Assembly: GCF_011604685.1 (NCBI RefSeq)
Contig: NZ_CP050063.1
Span: 4,796,501 to 4,860,500, forward strand
DNA from: Spirosoma aureum
GTDB taxonomy: Bacteria; Bacteroidota; Bacteroidia; Cytophagales; Spirosomataceae
DNA: 64,000 nucleotides
Direction of reading: 5' to 3'
The position numbers and the translations under genes are program-made. The notes beneath the pieces are model-generated. The model was not told where the DNA came from. It ran no database searches and worked only from the letters and a program-made list of their open reading frames with translations. Shown in pieces: positions 36,666-45,883 of this stretch (position 1 is the first letter of the stretch; each line of letters starts with the position of its first letter).

Positions 36666-37790
36666 CTAGTTCTTATAAATCCAGGTTTCCGTACCGGCCA
36701 CCTGACCAACGGCTGTCATATTGGCAACTGCCTCCTCGCGCAGTGCCGAGCCAGCCGCAGCAACCTTATACAACTGCCCTTTCTGGTTCGGGATGATCAC
36801 GTATGCATCGGTATAACCCGCTTTCTTTAATTGACGTCTCAGACGGAGCGCGTTTCGTTTACTGGAAAAGCTGCCCGCTATAACCGTGAAGTAAGGGCCT
36901 GTACGCACCGGCTTTGTGGCAACTATTGGGCTAACAACCGTCTCTGGCTGGCTAACCGGTGCCACGCTGGGTTGCTTGGCAACTACCGGCGCAGGCGTAG
37001 AAACAGGTTGGTCTGGGGTTGCAACGGGTTTAGCTTCTGCAACGGCCGGGGCGGTTGGCTCTGTTTTCGCCTGATGAATAACAACTGGTTTGGCTGTTTC
37101 TTTTCGGTCAGCTGAACGATCGACGAACGAAGCCGGAAGGCGAAACAGGTTTGCCGGATCCAGACTACTTTGCAGCGATTGACCGGGCTTAATCACGGAC
37201 GAATAACTAAACAGGCCCAATGAACCGATCAGCAAAGCCGCTGCCGCTATGCGCCAATAAGAACGGGCAGGGCGAAGCGGCTCTATAACTGTATCCTCAT
37301 CCCGAACCAGAACCGGGCCAATTGCCGTAATGGGTATGGCATCAATGGCAGGTTCAAGTAGCGACTGGCTCGTCACTAATTGGGCTGAAATAGCACTCAT
37401 GCCGTAGGCTTCACCGAAAAAATTGTGCCGCAGACTGGGGTCAAACTGAAGCCGGCCTTCGTCATTTTGCGTGAACGTTCCGACACCTTCCAGTTCGAAA
37501 CGACCCGTTTGATCGACCTGTTTCCGAAGTTCACCAACAAAGGAACTGATGTGCCGTTGAGCACCTTCGCGGGTCAGGGGCTCATGCAGCATGATATAAT
37601 TGGCAAGAATACCATCGTCTAACCGCAAAGCCTCGTTGAAAGCAACGCGTTTGCGGGGAGGCAGGTATAAACCACTGGTTTCCGTAAAGGATGCCGGTTG
37701 GTAGTGGGTCAGAAAGGCCCCCAACTCTGGTACAACCACACAGTCGTACTGATACAGCAACTTTTTGAGATAGTCATTGACGGAAGCCAT
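36666..37790 (-). CDS. HU/CCDC81-type protein with SPOR domain
   Basis: The 374-residue protein begins with two HU-like CCDC81 prokaryotic domains (YLKKLLYQYDCVVVPELGAF in part, then ISSFVGELRKQVDQ with FELEGVGTF). One membrane segment lies near 195-215 (ALLIGSLGLFSYSSV). A proline- and alanine-rich linker follows (KPVATPDQPVSTPAPVVA). The C-terminal SPOR domain (about 300-374) binds denuded glycan at the septum. It is last in a three-gene minus-strand operon, 20 bases behind the barrel gene. Confidence 0.88.
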   Translation of the reverse strand: MASVNDYLKKLLYQYDCVVVPELGAFLTHYQPASFTETSGLYLPPRKRVAFNEALRLDDGILANYIMLHEPLTREGAQRHISSFVGELRKQVDQTGRFELEGVGTFTQNDEGRLQFDPSLRHNFFGEAYGMSAISAQLVTSQSLLEPAIDAIPITAIGPVLVRDEDTVIEPLRPARSYWRIAAAALLIGSLGLFSYSSVIKPGQSLQSSLDPANLFRLPASFVDRSADRKETAKPVVIHQAKTEPTAPAVAEAKPVATPDQPVSTPAPVVAKQPSVAPVSQPETVVSPIVATKPVRTGPYFTVIAGSFSSKRNALRLRRQLKKAGYTDAYVIIPNQKGQLYKVAAAGSALREEAVANMTAVGQVAGTETWIYKN

Positions 37791-37810
37791 AGTCTGTTCG
37801 TCGATGGAGG

Positions 37811-39493
37811 TTAGAATGAATAACTAATTCCTCCGAGAAAGTTAAGGCCTTGCGACTGATAATACAAATAGCGTTCGTAATTCTGGTTAAAGATATTATT
37901 TAACGAGACAAAGGCAGATACCTGTTTCCCTAGGAAATAGTCAATTTTAATGTTGGCATCGTAGATCGGTTTTAGGGTATAGACGGTGTTTGACGTAAAG
38001 TTTTTGTTTTTGATGCCCTCATAAAAATACAAATCCGCCGTGATGAATAATTTTTTATTCAGAACGTATGAGTTGGTCCATGTACCCGCAAATCGGGGGC
38101 GGCCCCAGGCCTCCTCTAGCCGATCTAAACCGTAGCGGAAGAAGTCTCCTTTTAGCGTCGAGCGGAATTTATCCTTCTGTGCATAAGCAAGCTGGCCGGA
38201 AATGGTCAACACCCGCGAAATGCCGCCATCATAAAGGACAAAAAACTTGGTCGAATCCGGGAAGGTATTGTTAAATGTTGAAAAATCCCGGTAACTGGCG
38301 TAGGAGACTTTCCCCTCATACGAAAAACCGCCACCGAGTGCTCCTTTTGAACCACCGTAGATATCCAGAGACTTAACGGTGTTAACTAAAAGTACTTGTG
38401 GAGCTAACCACTTGTTTTCGCTTAATAATGAGCGCAATGTGTTTCGGTTAATATCACCATCAACGCCCGCAAAGAAATGGATGTTGGCCACCGGAACCAC
38501 ATCAATATCGACCACCGGGAAAGCCCTGGTATTATTGATGCCCTGCCGCTGATCCGTTTGATTGACCGCATTGAGTCCCGCCGTTATGGTAAACAGGGAA
38601 GACGTGTATTTGAAAGTTGGCTTTACCCGGAACAGATTCCGGTTGTCGACGATCGAGCCATCGGAGCGCTGGGTTACGTAGGCGTCGGCGGCCACGAGCG
38701 CAAAGACATTGTCGGTGATGCCCAATGAGCCGTTGAAGTTTGTCCCCCAATCCGTTTCGGAGGCATTGAACCGATCGCGAAGAGAGGTTATACCAGTACG
38801 CAATGAATAATCGATGGCGTTTTCCGAATTGGCATTTTCGATGCCGAGCCGGACGTTAACGGTATTCAAGCGCTGTTTGATCAGGTCCGGATTGAACGCC
38901 GATGAGGCTGCATACTCGCGGCTGTAACCGTAAAAATTATAGGCATTCCGGTCGAACCCTACATCGGCCTGTAGTTTAAAGGCGTCGGTCAGGTATTTGC
39001 CCGTTATCTTAACCTTGGTATCGCTTTGGGACGAATTCTTGCCGTCGACGGGGCCAAGGCCCGACGAGAGATGCCTGACCGATCCTTCCAGCGACAGATT
39101 CGACAGGTTGTTGATCCCCACGAAGCCTTCGCCCAGGAACGAACTGTAGTTACCGGCGCCAACCTTTACATAATTACTGAAGGCGGGTGTATCATCAGGC
39201 TGAGTCATGGCCGGAGCCAAAACACCCGGCGTAATGCGCGGATCGCCGACGGTCAGTTTCCGGTCTTCAAATTCATAGGTCAGCTTCCGTTGTTCGGCCG
39301 ATGCTTTAACGGATGGAATTTTGTTGAACAATCGATTGGCAGGCGGAAGCTCGATCTTCCGGCTTTTTTCGACCGTAATTTCCTGATTATCTACCTCACC
39401 TTCTTTAACCGGCCGGGTTGGCTTCGGCTGCTGCGCAAACAACGTAGCCGACAGCGAAAGAAAGGAGAGGGTGAGTAGGGGACGATATGTCAT
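37811..39493 (-). CDS. Outer-membrane beta-barrel protein, plug-less TonB-receptor-like
   Basis: The protein has 560 residues from MTYRPLLTL; an upstream ATG at 39526 adds 11 residues before the signal peptide. The signal ends LFAQQ. About fourteen to twenty beta strands follow, with the final IGFLGGISYSF-like terminal phenylalanine. It shows SLNNIFNQNYERYLYYQ as in TonB receptors but no plug signature. It is between the TPR gene and the HU/SPOR gene; a structural or transport role in the envelope is inferred. Confidence 0.78.
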   Translation of the reverse strand: MTYRPLLTLSFLSLSATLFAQQPKPTRPVKEGEVDNQEITVEKSRKIELPPANRLFNKIPSVKASAEQRKLTYEFEDRKLTVGDPRITPGVLAPAMTQPDDTPAFSNYVKVGAGNYSSFLGEGFVGINNLSNLSLEGSVRHLSSGLGPVDGKNSSQSDTKVKITGKYLTDAFKLQADVGFDRNAYNFYGYSREYAASSAFNPDLIKQRLNTVNVRLGIENANSENAIDYSLRTGITSLRDRFNASETDWGTNFNGSLGITDNVFALVAADAYVTQRSDGSIVDNRNLFRVKPTFKYTSSLFTITAGLNAVNQTDQRQGINNTRAFPVVDIDVVPVANIHFFAGVDGDINRNTLRSLLSENKWLAPQVLLVNTVKSLDIYGGSKGALGGGFSYEGKVSYASYRDFSTFNNTFPDSTKFFVLYDGGISRVLTISGQLAYAQKDKFRSTLKGDFFRYGLDRLEEAWGRPRFAGTWTNSYVLNKKLFITADLYFYEGIKNKNFTSNTVYTLKPIYDANIKIDYFLGKQVSAFVSLNNIFNQNYERYLYYQSQGLNFLGGISYSF

Positions 39494-39600
39494 AGTGAAG
39501 CGTGAAAAAGTAGTGAAGAAGGACACATTAAAAGTGAAACCTAAGCAGTTTCGGGGTACTTACTGGTCTTCATTCCTGATGCGTCATTCGTCACTCTTCA

Positions 39601-42600
39601 TTAATTTTTGTTCTCCAGGCTCGCCAGCTTTTGTTTGGCTTCGGCGATAATGGTTTCGTCGGATGAGTTTTCGATGATTGAGTTCAAAACGGCTTTGGCC
39701 TGGGCTGTTTCGTCCTGGGCGACATTATTGTCGGATACCAGCATGAAGGCTTTCCCTTTCCAATACTCAAATTCACTGAATTGCTCGTTGAATTTTAAGA
39801 GCGTAGCAACCGATTCTTTGTATTTCTTCTGCCGATAGAGTATATCGCCGAGATAATACTGGGCTTCCGCTCCATTTACGTCTTTCGCCAGGGCAATGGT
39901 CTTGTCGAAATCAGCCTGAGCCGTTTTGTAATCGCCTTTCCCGAAGGCTACCTTGCCCAGCATTAACTGTGCCCGGTTCTGCGCACCCGCTACCACGTTC
40001 CCGGCTGCCAAAACCTCGCGGGCAATGGCAGCTGCCGAATCGGGTTTCGGCATCGCAAAATAGGTATCCATCAGGCCGAGTTGGGCAGCAACCTGCTCCG
40101 CTTTACTGCTTGCTCTGGTTAAGATGACCTGGTAATTCCGGATGGCACGCGGGTAATTTTTCTGCTTGCTTTCCAGCTCAGCGGCTCGTGTGGCCGACCG
40201 GACCAGAAACTCCGATTTATTATCCGCAATAACCAGGTTATAATACCGTAACGCATTGGCTACATCGTCGGTCTGGCGGTATGATTCGGCCAGGTAGTAG
40301 CGGGCTTCGTTGGTATTCGGACTGGCCGGATACTCCTGCATGAAGGTCAGCAGGGATTGAATCGCCTGCTGATATTTCTGGTTCGAATAAATGTCTTTCG
40401 CATTCTCAAACTGCACCCGCTCCACATCCGTGCTGGCCGGATTCGACTTTTTATACTGCCCCAGCACCTGCGAAAACTCTTCGGGACGACCGGCGTCGTT
40501 CAGTGTATTCTGGATACCGAGCAGGGCACTTTGCGCCTGATCGGATTCGCCGAAATCGTTCAGAATTCGTTTGTAATCGGCAACGGCGGGATCGTACTGC
40601 TGAATGTTTCCATAGGCAATCGCCCGCTTGAGCAGGGCTGCCGGAACGAGTTTGCTGTTCGGTTTGCTCTCGATCAGCTTCGAAAAGCCGCGGATGGCCA
40701 CCTGATAGGCTCCTTTCTCGAAATCGACATTCGCCGTTTGAAACAACGATTCGTCGACAAAGCGCGAGTTCGGATATTGCCGCTGCACCTGGTCGAACTG
40801 CGCCTTTGCTTCCGCATCCCGACCAACATAACTCAGAATGACCGCTTTCTGGTAAGATGCATAATCTTTGTCCGGTGCGTTCTGGGCAATGGCCTGATCG
40901 TAGTAACGCATGGCGTTTTCGTACTGTTTGGTGGCGAAATACGAATCAGCCAATCGAATCGTAGCGTCCTGTACCTGCGCTGCGTCTCCGGCACTACTGC
41001 CCCGGCTCACAAAATCGCGGAAATAGGTCTGGGCGCGGGCATAATCCTTTTTGTTGTAATACGCATAGCCTAGACCGTATAAACTTTTACTACCATAGTC
41101 GCCCGCATTTTTCGAGATGCTGGCGTAGAGCGGAATCGCCGTATCGTATTGTTTTCCGGCGGAGTAGGCTTCCGCTTTCCAGAACTGAGCGGCCTGCTGA
41201 AGCTCAGGATCGATCGGGAATTTCAACGATTTATCCAGATTGGCGACGGCCTGCGGGTACCGTTCCGCGTTAAAATCACTAACGCCCTGGCTATAGGTCA
41301 GTCGCTGGTAGGTCGCGTTGATCTTAGGCGTCTTCCGTTTTAACCCCTCAATGTAGGCAATGGCCGCGGGGTAATTATTGGAGGCAAAGTAGGCTTCACC
41401 GACCAGTTCATTGGCTTCATTCTCGAATTTACTATCGGGATACTGCTTCAGAAAAGCCGTGAGTTCTTTCACCGCATCGGACCCATTGTTCTGATCCAGT
41501 TGCAGTTTCGCGTGATTGAACCGGGCTTCCTCCTGAATCTCACGGTTAAACGAGAGCCGACCCGCCTGATCGAACGCGTTTAGCGCATAGGTTGGGTTCT
41601 GCGTCTGCAAATAACTAACTCCGAGCGTATAAGCCGCATATTGTGCCGTTGTATCTTTACCCCCCGCCAGCGATTTCAGCTGCGTGATCGCGTCATTGTA
41701 GGCGCCCGTACGAAAGAGCGACTGGCCATAGCGGAACTTCACGGCGCCCGGTGTTTTGGCGCCGGCGGCACTGATGTACTGTTTATAGTACGGAATCGCT
41801 TTGGCAAACTGGTTTTGCTGGTAATACACCTCAGCGGTAAACAGGGCTACTTCACTCAGCCCGGCACCATTATTTCGCCGGAGCAGGGGTTCGGTATAGG
41901 CGAGCAGGTCGTCGAACCGGCGCTGGCGATAGAGCGCATGGGCAATCCAGTTCGGAACCTGATCCTTGTAGATCGGGTTCGATTCGACGCGCCGGAAGTC
42001 GGCAACGGCTTCGTTGAAATTTTTATTCCTGAAATTAATGACACCGGCATAGTAGGATGCGGCCGGTGCATCGGTCGAACCGGGGTCTAGTTTTACCTCG
42101 TTGAGCAGGGGCAAGGCCCGCTGCAAATCCTGAGTGTTGTAATAGGAGAGGGCCAGTTGAAATTTAAATTTCGAATTGGCTCCACCCTGGGCAACGGCCT
42201 TTTCCAGGAACGAAATGGCTTTGGCGTAATCCTGGCGCGTATAATAGTACGTACCCAGATCGCCATACAACTGGCCGGCTTTGGGGTGCTCGCTGTGGTT
42301 TTTGACAAACCGGTCCACTAATACCTCCGCACCGGGTTCGTCGATATACAGACTGGTCAGGGCGATGTAGTATTCGGCCTCCACCGCGTTCTGATCGCTG
42401 GTATTGAGCAGCGTACGGGTGCCATCACCGCGACGGGGTTCAAGGTATTGCCGGAATTCGTAGCGGGCTGCGGCATAATTGCTTTTCTCGAACAGTTCCA
42501 GACCATTTCGGTAGTGATAGTCGGGTTCGGAGTAGCTCTGGGTTCGCTGGGCATGGGCCGGCAGCAGGGTAAGCAACCCAAGAATCAGGGAAAACGACAG

Positions 42601-42660
42601 CCAGTCCGGTAAAAATCGGAGCGTTTGGCATTGACCCAGTTGGGTGATTGAATAGGGCAT
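39601..42660 (-). CDS. Large TPR-repeat exported protein
   Basis: The 1019-residue protein has an N-terminal export segment ending PAHAQ at about residue 38, then repeats of 34-36 residues almost to the end. Examples are GTYYYTRQDYAKAISFLEKAV, GEAYFASNNYPAAIAYIEGL and GDILYRQKKYKESVATLLKF (each in part). It is probably periplasmic, giving a scaffold for protein complexes. Divergent from the M61 gene, it begins the operon with the barrel and HU/SPOR genes (107 and 20 bases). Confidence 0.9.
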   Translation of the reverse strand: MPYSITQLGQCQTLRFLPDWLSFSLILGLLTLLPAHAQRTQSYSEPDYHYRNGLELFEKSNYAAARYEFRQYLEPRRGDGTRTLLNTSDQNAVEAEYYIALTSLYIDEPGAEVLVDRFVKNHSEHPKAGQLYGDLGTYYYTRQDYAKAISFLEKAVAQGGANSKFKFQLALSYYNTQDLQRALPLLNEVKLDPGSTDAPAASYYAGVINFRNKNFNEAVADFRRVESNPIYKDQVPNWIAHALYRQRRFDDLLAYTEPLLRRNNGAGLSEVALFTAEVYYQQNQFAKAIPYYKQYISAAGAKTPGAVKFRYGQSLFRTGAYNDAITQLKSLAGGKDTTAQYAAYTLGVSYLQTQNPTYALNAFDQAGRLSFNREIQEEARFNHAKLQLDQNNGSDAVKELTAFLKQYPDSKFENEANELVGEAYFASNNYPAAIAYIEGLKRKTPKINATYQRLTYSQGVSDFNAERYPQAVANLDKSLKFPIDPELQQAAQFWKAEAYSAGKQYDTAIPLYASISKNAGDYGSKSLYGLGYAYYNKKDYARAQTYFRDFVSRGSSAGDAAQVQDATIRLADSYFATKQYENAMRYYDQAIAQNAPDKDYASYQKAVILSYVGRDAEAKAQFDQVQRQYPNSRFVDESLFQTANVDFEKGAYQVAIRGFSKLIESKPNSKLVPAALLKRAIAYGNIQQYDPAVADYKRILNDFGESDQAQSALLGIQNTLNDAGRPEEFSQVLGQYKKSNPASTDVERVQFENAKDIYSNQKYQQAIQSLLTFMQEYPASPNTNEARYYLAESYRQTDDVANALRYYNLVIADNKSEFLVRSATRAAELESKQKNYPRAIRNYQVILTRASSKAEQVAAQLGLMDTYFAMPKPDSAAAIAREVLAAGNVVAGAQNRAQLMLGKVAFGKGDYKTAQADFDKTIALAKDVNGAEAQYYLGDILYRQKKYKESVATLLKFNEQFSEFEYWKGKAFMLVSDNNVAQDETAQAKAVLNSIIENSSDETIIAEAKQKLASLENKN

Positions 42661-42768
42661 AAACGAAATGAACGGTTGTGAATGCTTGGAATGCGTCGTA
42701 GCTTCGCCGATAAATTGGCAAATATCACGTCAAATCTGGACAAAAAACGAAGGTATTCCTGTTTCCGT

Positions 42769-44646
42769 ATGAAAAAAAACGCCCGGCTCCTGTATTTACT
42801 TACTGTCTGGACATTTTTTGTTGTTTTTCCATCAACGGCCGCTCTCCGATTCGCTGATGACGAAAACCCACCCACTGCTTTGCCATCCATCACCTATGTG
42901 CTGTCCATGCCGGAACCGCAGACGCATTATTTTGACGTGGAGTTGCAGTTGAAAAATAGTGCAACCGCCACCAACGCGAAGAATAACGGCTATGTCGACA
43001 TAAAAATGCCCGTCTGGACACCGGGCTCGTATCTGATTCGGGAATACGCTAAAAATGTTGAGGCTTTTACGGCCACCAGCACCGGAACGGATAAAATCGT
43101 ACCAAGCGAAAAAATTCGCAAAAATACCTGGCGTGTCTACTCGACGGATGATAACCTCACGATTCGCTATCGGGTTTATGCCAATGAACTGACCGTTCGG
43201 ACGAGTTTCATCGATATCGATCATGGATACGTAACCCCGGCCAGCATGTTCATGTACCACGATGCGTTGAAAAACCTGCCGCATCGCGTCATTGTCCAGC
43301 CCTATAAAGACTGGAAAGTCGTTACCACGGCACTGGAACCCGTTTCGAGTCCGACGGCCCGATATGCCGGCTTTACCTACGAAGCCCCCGATTACGATCT
43401 GCTGGTCGATTCGCCCATTGAGATCGGAAACCAGCGCACGTTTGGGTTTACGGCCTCCAATGTACCGCATACAGTGGCTATGTTCGGGGATGTGTACTAT
43501 GATGAACAGCGGTTGGCGGCCGATTACAAGCGGGTTTGTGAGGCTGCCGCAACGGTCGTCGGGGAGCACCCCTGCAAACAGTATACGTTCATCGTTCACC
43601 ATATTCCACAGGGGGGCGGGGGTCTGGAACACCTGAACTCGACTACACTCGAAACCTATCGGACTGCTTATTCGACCGAGACGAATTACAAAAACTTTCT
43701 GACACTGGTTGCCCACGAATATTTTCACCTCTGGAACGTGAAGCGTATCCGTCCGGTGGCACTCGGGCCGTTCGATTACGAGAATGAGAACTACACGCAC
43801 ATGCTCTGGTTGTCGGAGGGTTGTACGTCATTCTACGAGGATAACATCCTGCGCCGGGCCGGTTTTCACACGCCGGAGGCTTACCTGACCATTGTGGCCA
43901 ACGACATTGGAACCATCGAGAATCAACCGGGAGTGCGCGTGCAGTCGGCGGCTGAATCAAGCTGGGATGCCTGGATAAAAGGGTATCGTCCGAACGAAAA
44001 TTCGACCAATACGACCATCTCGTATTACAGCAAAGGAAGCGTATTGGGAACGCTGCTGAACCTGTCGATTCTGGCGGGCACGAATGGCGAGCGGAGCATG
44101 GACGATCTGATGCGCTATCTCTATACGGAATACTACAAGAAACAGAAGCGGGGCTTTACGGACGAGGAGTTTCGCAAGGCCGCCGAGCAGGTGGCTGGCC
44201 GTAAACTCGATGATTTCTTTACCATTGCGGTAAATAGCGCCGAGTCCATCAACTACAACGCCTATTTTGAACCGGTAGGCCTGCAATTAGCGAATGTCGC
44301 CAGTAAAACCCAGGATGGTTTCCTGGGTGCAGCAACGAGCCCGGCTAATGGCAAAGCAACCGTAACCAGCGTTCGGCGAGGATCAGCCGCGTATACCGAT
44401 GGACTGAATGTAGGCGATGAGATCATTTCCGTGGATGGCCTTCGGGTCGGTGATGATCTGTTGCGGTTTGTCAGTGGTCGGCGCGTGGGTGATGTGCTCA
44501 AGGTGCTCGTCAACCGGTCGGGCATTCTTCGGGAATTAAGCATCACGTTGACCCAGAATCCGTTGGCCAGCTACCGACTCCAGCCACTGGCCAGTCAAAC
44601 GCCTGCTCAGAAAGCGCTGTATAACAAATGGTTGTTTATCAAGTAG
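42769..44646 (+). CDS. M61 glycyl aminopeptidase with PDZ domain
   Basis: The protein has 625 residues from MKKNARLLYLL, chosen because it opens the signal peptide; an ATG 87 bases earlier is less likely. The zinc site is VAHEYFHLWN with the third ligand in LWLSEGCTSFYED. NVKRIRPVALGPFDYE is typical of M61. A PDZ domain covers about the last 110 residues (LNVGDEIISVDGLRVGDDL). It should cleave short glycine-led peptides in the periplasm. A terminator follows directly. Confidence 0.92.
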   Translation: MKKNARLLYLLTVWTFFVVFPSTAALRFADDENPPTALPSITYVLSMPEPQTHYFDVELQLKNSATATNAKNNGYVDIKMPVWTPGSYLIREYAKNVEAFTATSTGTDKIVPSEKIRKNTWRVYSTDDNLTIRYRVYANELTVRTSFIDIDHGYVTPASMFMYHDALKNLPHRVIVQPYKDWKVVTTALEPVSSPTARYAGFTYEAPDYDLLVDSPIEIGNQRTFGFTASNVPHTVAMFGDVYYDEQRLAADYKRVCEAAATVVGEHPCKQYTFIVHHIPQGGGGLEHLNSTTLETYRTAYSTETNYKNFLTLVAHEYFHLWNVKRIRPVALGPFDYENENYTHMLWLSEGCTSFYEDNILRRAGFHTPEAYLTIVANDIGTIENQPGVRVQSAAESSWDAWIKGYRPNENSTNTTISYYSKGSVLGTLLNLSILAGTNGERSMDDLMRYLYTEYYKKQKRGFTDEEFRKAAEQVAGRKLDDFFTIAVNSAESINYNAYFEPVGLQLANVASKTQDGFLGAATSPANGKATVTSVRRGSAAYTDGLNVGDEIISVDGLRVGDDLLRFVSGRRVGDVLKVLVNRSGILRELSITLTQNPLASYRLQPLASQTPAQKALYNKWLFIK

Positions 44647-44666
44647 CGCTGAATTGCTAAACCAGC

Positions 44667-44701
44667 AAAAAAAGGCCAGGCACTTCGCCTGGCCTTTTTT
44701 T
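44667..44701 (+). terminator. Terminator of the M61 gene
   Basis: GGCCAGGC (44674-44681) pairs with GCCTGGCC (44687-44694), extended by A/T pairs, with a five-base loop and a seven-thymine run. The T-run also supplies the TTTG -33 of the next promoter. Confidence 0.9.
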
Positions 44702-44731
44702 GCCATAATTCCTTAGCCTGTCCTACCTTTG
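44699..44731 (+). promoter_or_regulatory. Predicted promoter for the carbohydrate-module esterase
   Basis: TTTG at 44699-44702, 21 bases, TACCTTTG at 44724-44731 is a complete Bacteroidota promoter that abuts and overlaps the M61 terminator. It predicts a 5' leader of about 15-20 bases to the start at 44753. A TTG within the -7 element is not the gene start. Confidence 0.7.
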
Positions 44732-44752
44732 TCCGCGCATCAACACGAATCA

Positions 44753-45838
44753 ATGCCTCCACCGTTACGCTTTGAACTCACGACACCCGTTCAGGATGAC
44801 CGGCCGGTTTATCTATCCGGTAACTTCTGTGATTGGTATCCCGATATCGACGCGTTCCGGTTGTGGCCGACGGAGTCGGGTGGGTATGCCCTCGATTTTC
44901 CGACGGGAGTACCCTTGCCCGATGTGCTGGAGTATAAATACACGCGGGGAGGCTGGGATCAGGCCGAACTGGATTCGGCAGGCGATGTGCCGCCGAATCG
45001 GATAAGCCGTCGAAAAATCGGTACCCGACGCGATTATGTGCCCCACTGGCGGTGGTTTGGCCGCTCCTTCAATCCGGACTTTTTGCCGAAACTTGGCCTG
45101 CTGGCCCCGGATTTTGCGATTCCGCAATTGGGAACGACGCGCCGGGTTCGCGTTTTAGTCCCTCATGACTATGATCACTCAACCAAACGGTATCCCGTGC
45201 TTTATCTCAATGACGGCCAGAATCTGATTGGGGCCGGGTCGGAATATGGTAGCTGGGAGATTGATCGTCGGCTGGCCGTGCTGGCATCGAGACACCACCA
45301 CGAACTGATCGTGGTCGCCATCGATCATGGGGGCGTAAACCGGGTTCGTGAGTTTACCCCTGAGATGACAATGGCCGGAACCGGTGACGGTCGGAACTAC
45401 CTGGATTTTCTGGTGCGAACGCTGAAGCCGTACATCGACTCGACATTTCGGTCGTTGCCGGATGCGGTCAACACCGGAATCGGTGGCAGTTCACTCGGGG
45501 GACTGATCAGCCTGTACGGTGGGCTTTTGCATCACCATATCTTCGGACGGCTGCTGGTTTTTTCGCCGTCGCTCTGGATTTCTAAAAACGTTTTGTCAGA
45601 AGCTGCCCGGTTCCGGGCTGCGGAACCGACAAAAATATACGCCTTTGGTGGCGCCAAGGAATCTAAATTCATGGTTCAAAGCCTGAAACAATTGATCGAC
45701 GCATTCCGGAATTCGCCCGGCCGGAACCGCATCGAAACACAACTGCTTATTGATCCGAAAGGGCAGCATAGTGAATCATATTGGGGCCGTGAGTTTCCGA
45801 ACGCCGTGGAATGGCTATATTTCGGCACAATGCCCTGA
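44753..45838 (+). CDS. Alpha/beta-hydrolase esterase with N-terminal carbohydrate module
   Basis: The protein has 361 residues from MPPPLRFELT. Residues 1-95 resemble a glycogen/E-set carbohydrate module (VYLSGNFCDWYPDIDAFRL). The esterase domain follows with RVRVLVPHDY, YPVLYLNDGQNL, the nucleophile elbow GGSSLGG (intact serine) and a late HSESYW histidine. It has no signal peptide. This contrasts with the altered elbow of the gene at 5817. It is separate from the LAP gene by 45 bases. Confidence 0.88.
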   Translation: MPPPLRFELTTPVQDDRPVYLSGNFCDWYPDIDAFRLWPTESGGYALDFPTGVPLPDVLEYKYTRGGWDQAELDSAGDVPPNRISRRKIGTRRDYVPHWRWFGRSFNPDFLPKLGLLAPDFAIPQLGTTRRVRVLVPHDYDHSTKRYPVLYLNDGQNLIGAGSEYGSWEIDRRLAVLASRHHHELIVVAIDHGGVNRVREFTPEMTMAGTGDGRNYLDFLVRTLKPYIDSTFRSLPDAVNTGIGGSSLGGLISLYGGLLHHHIFGRLLVFSPSLWISKNVLSEAARFRAAEPTKIYAFGGAKESKFMVQSLKQLIDAFRNSPGRNRIETQLLIDPKGQHSESYWGREFPNAVEWLYFGTMP

Positions 45839-45883
45839 GTGAGGAAATGAAATGTAGCAACTGAATTTATCGCTTGACTTGCT

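Noticed and set aside
44729..44752. Esterase start at TTG 44729
   Set aside because: The TTG lies in the TACCTTTG promoter element; ATG 44753 gives a normal leader.
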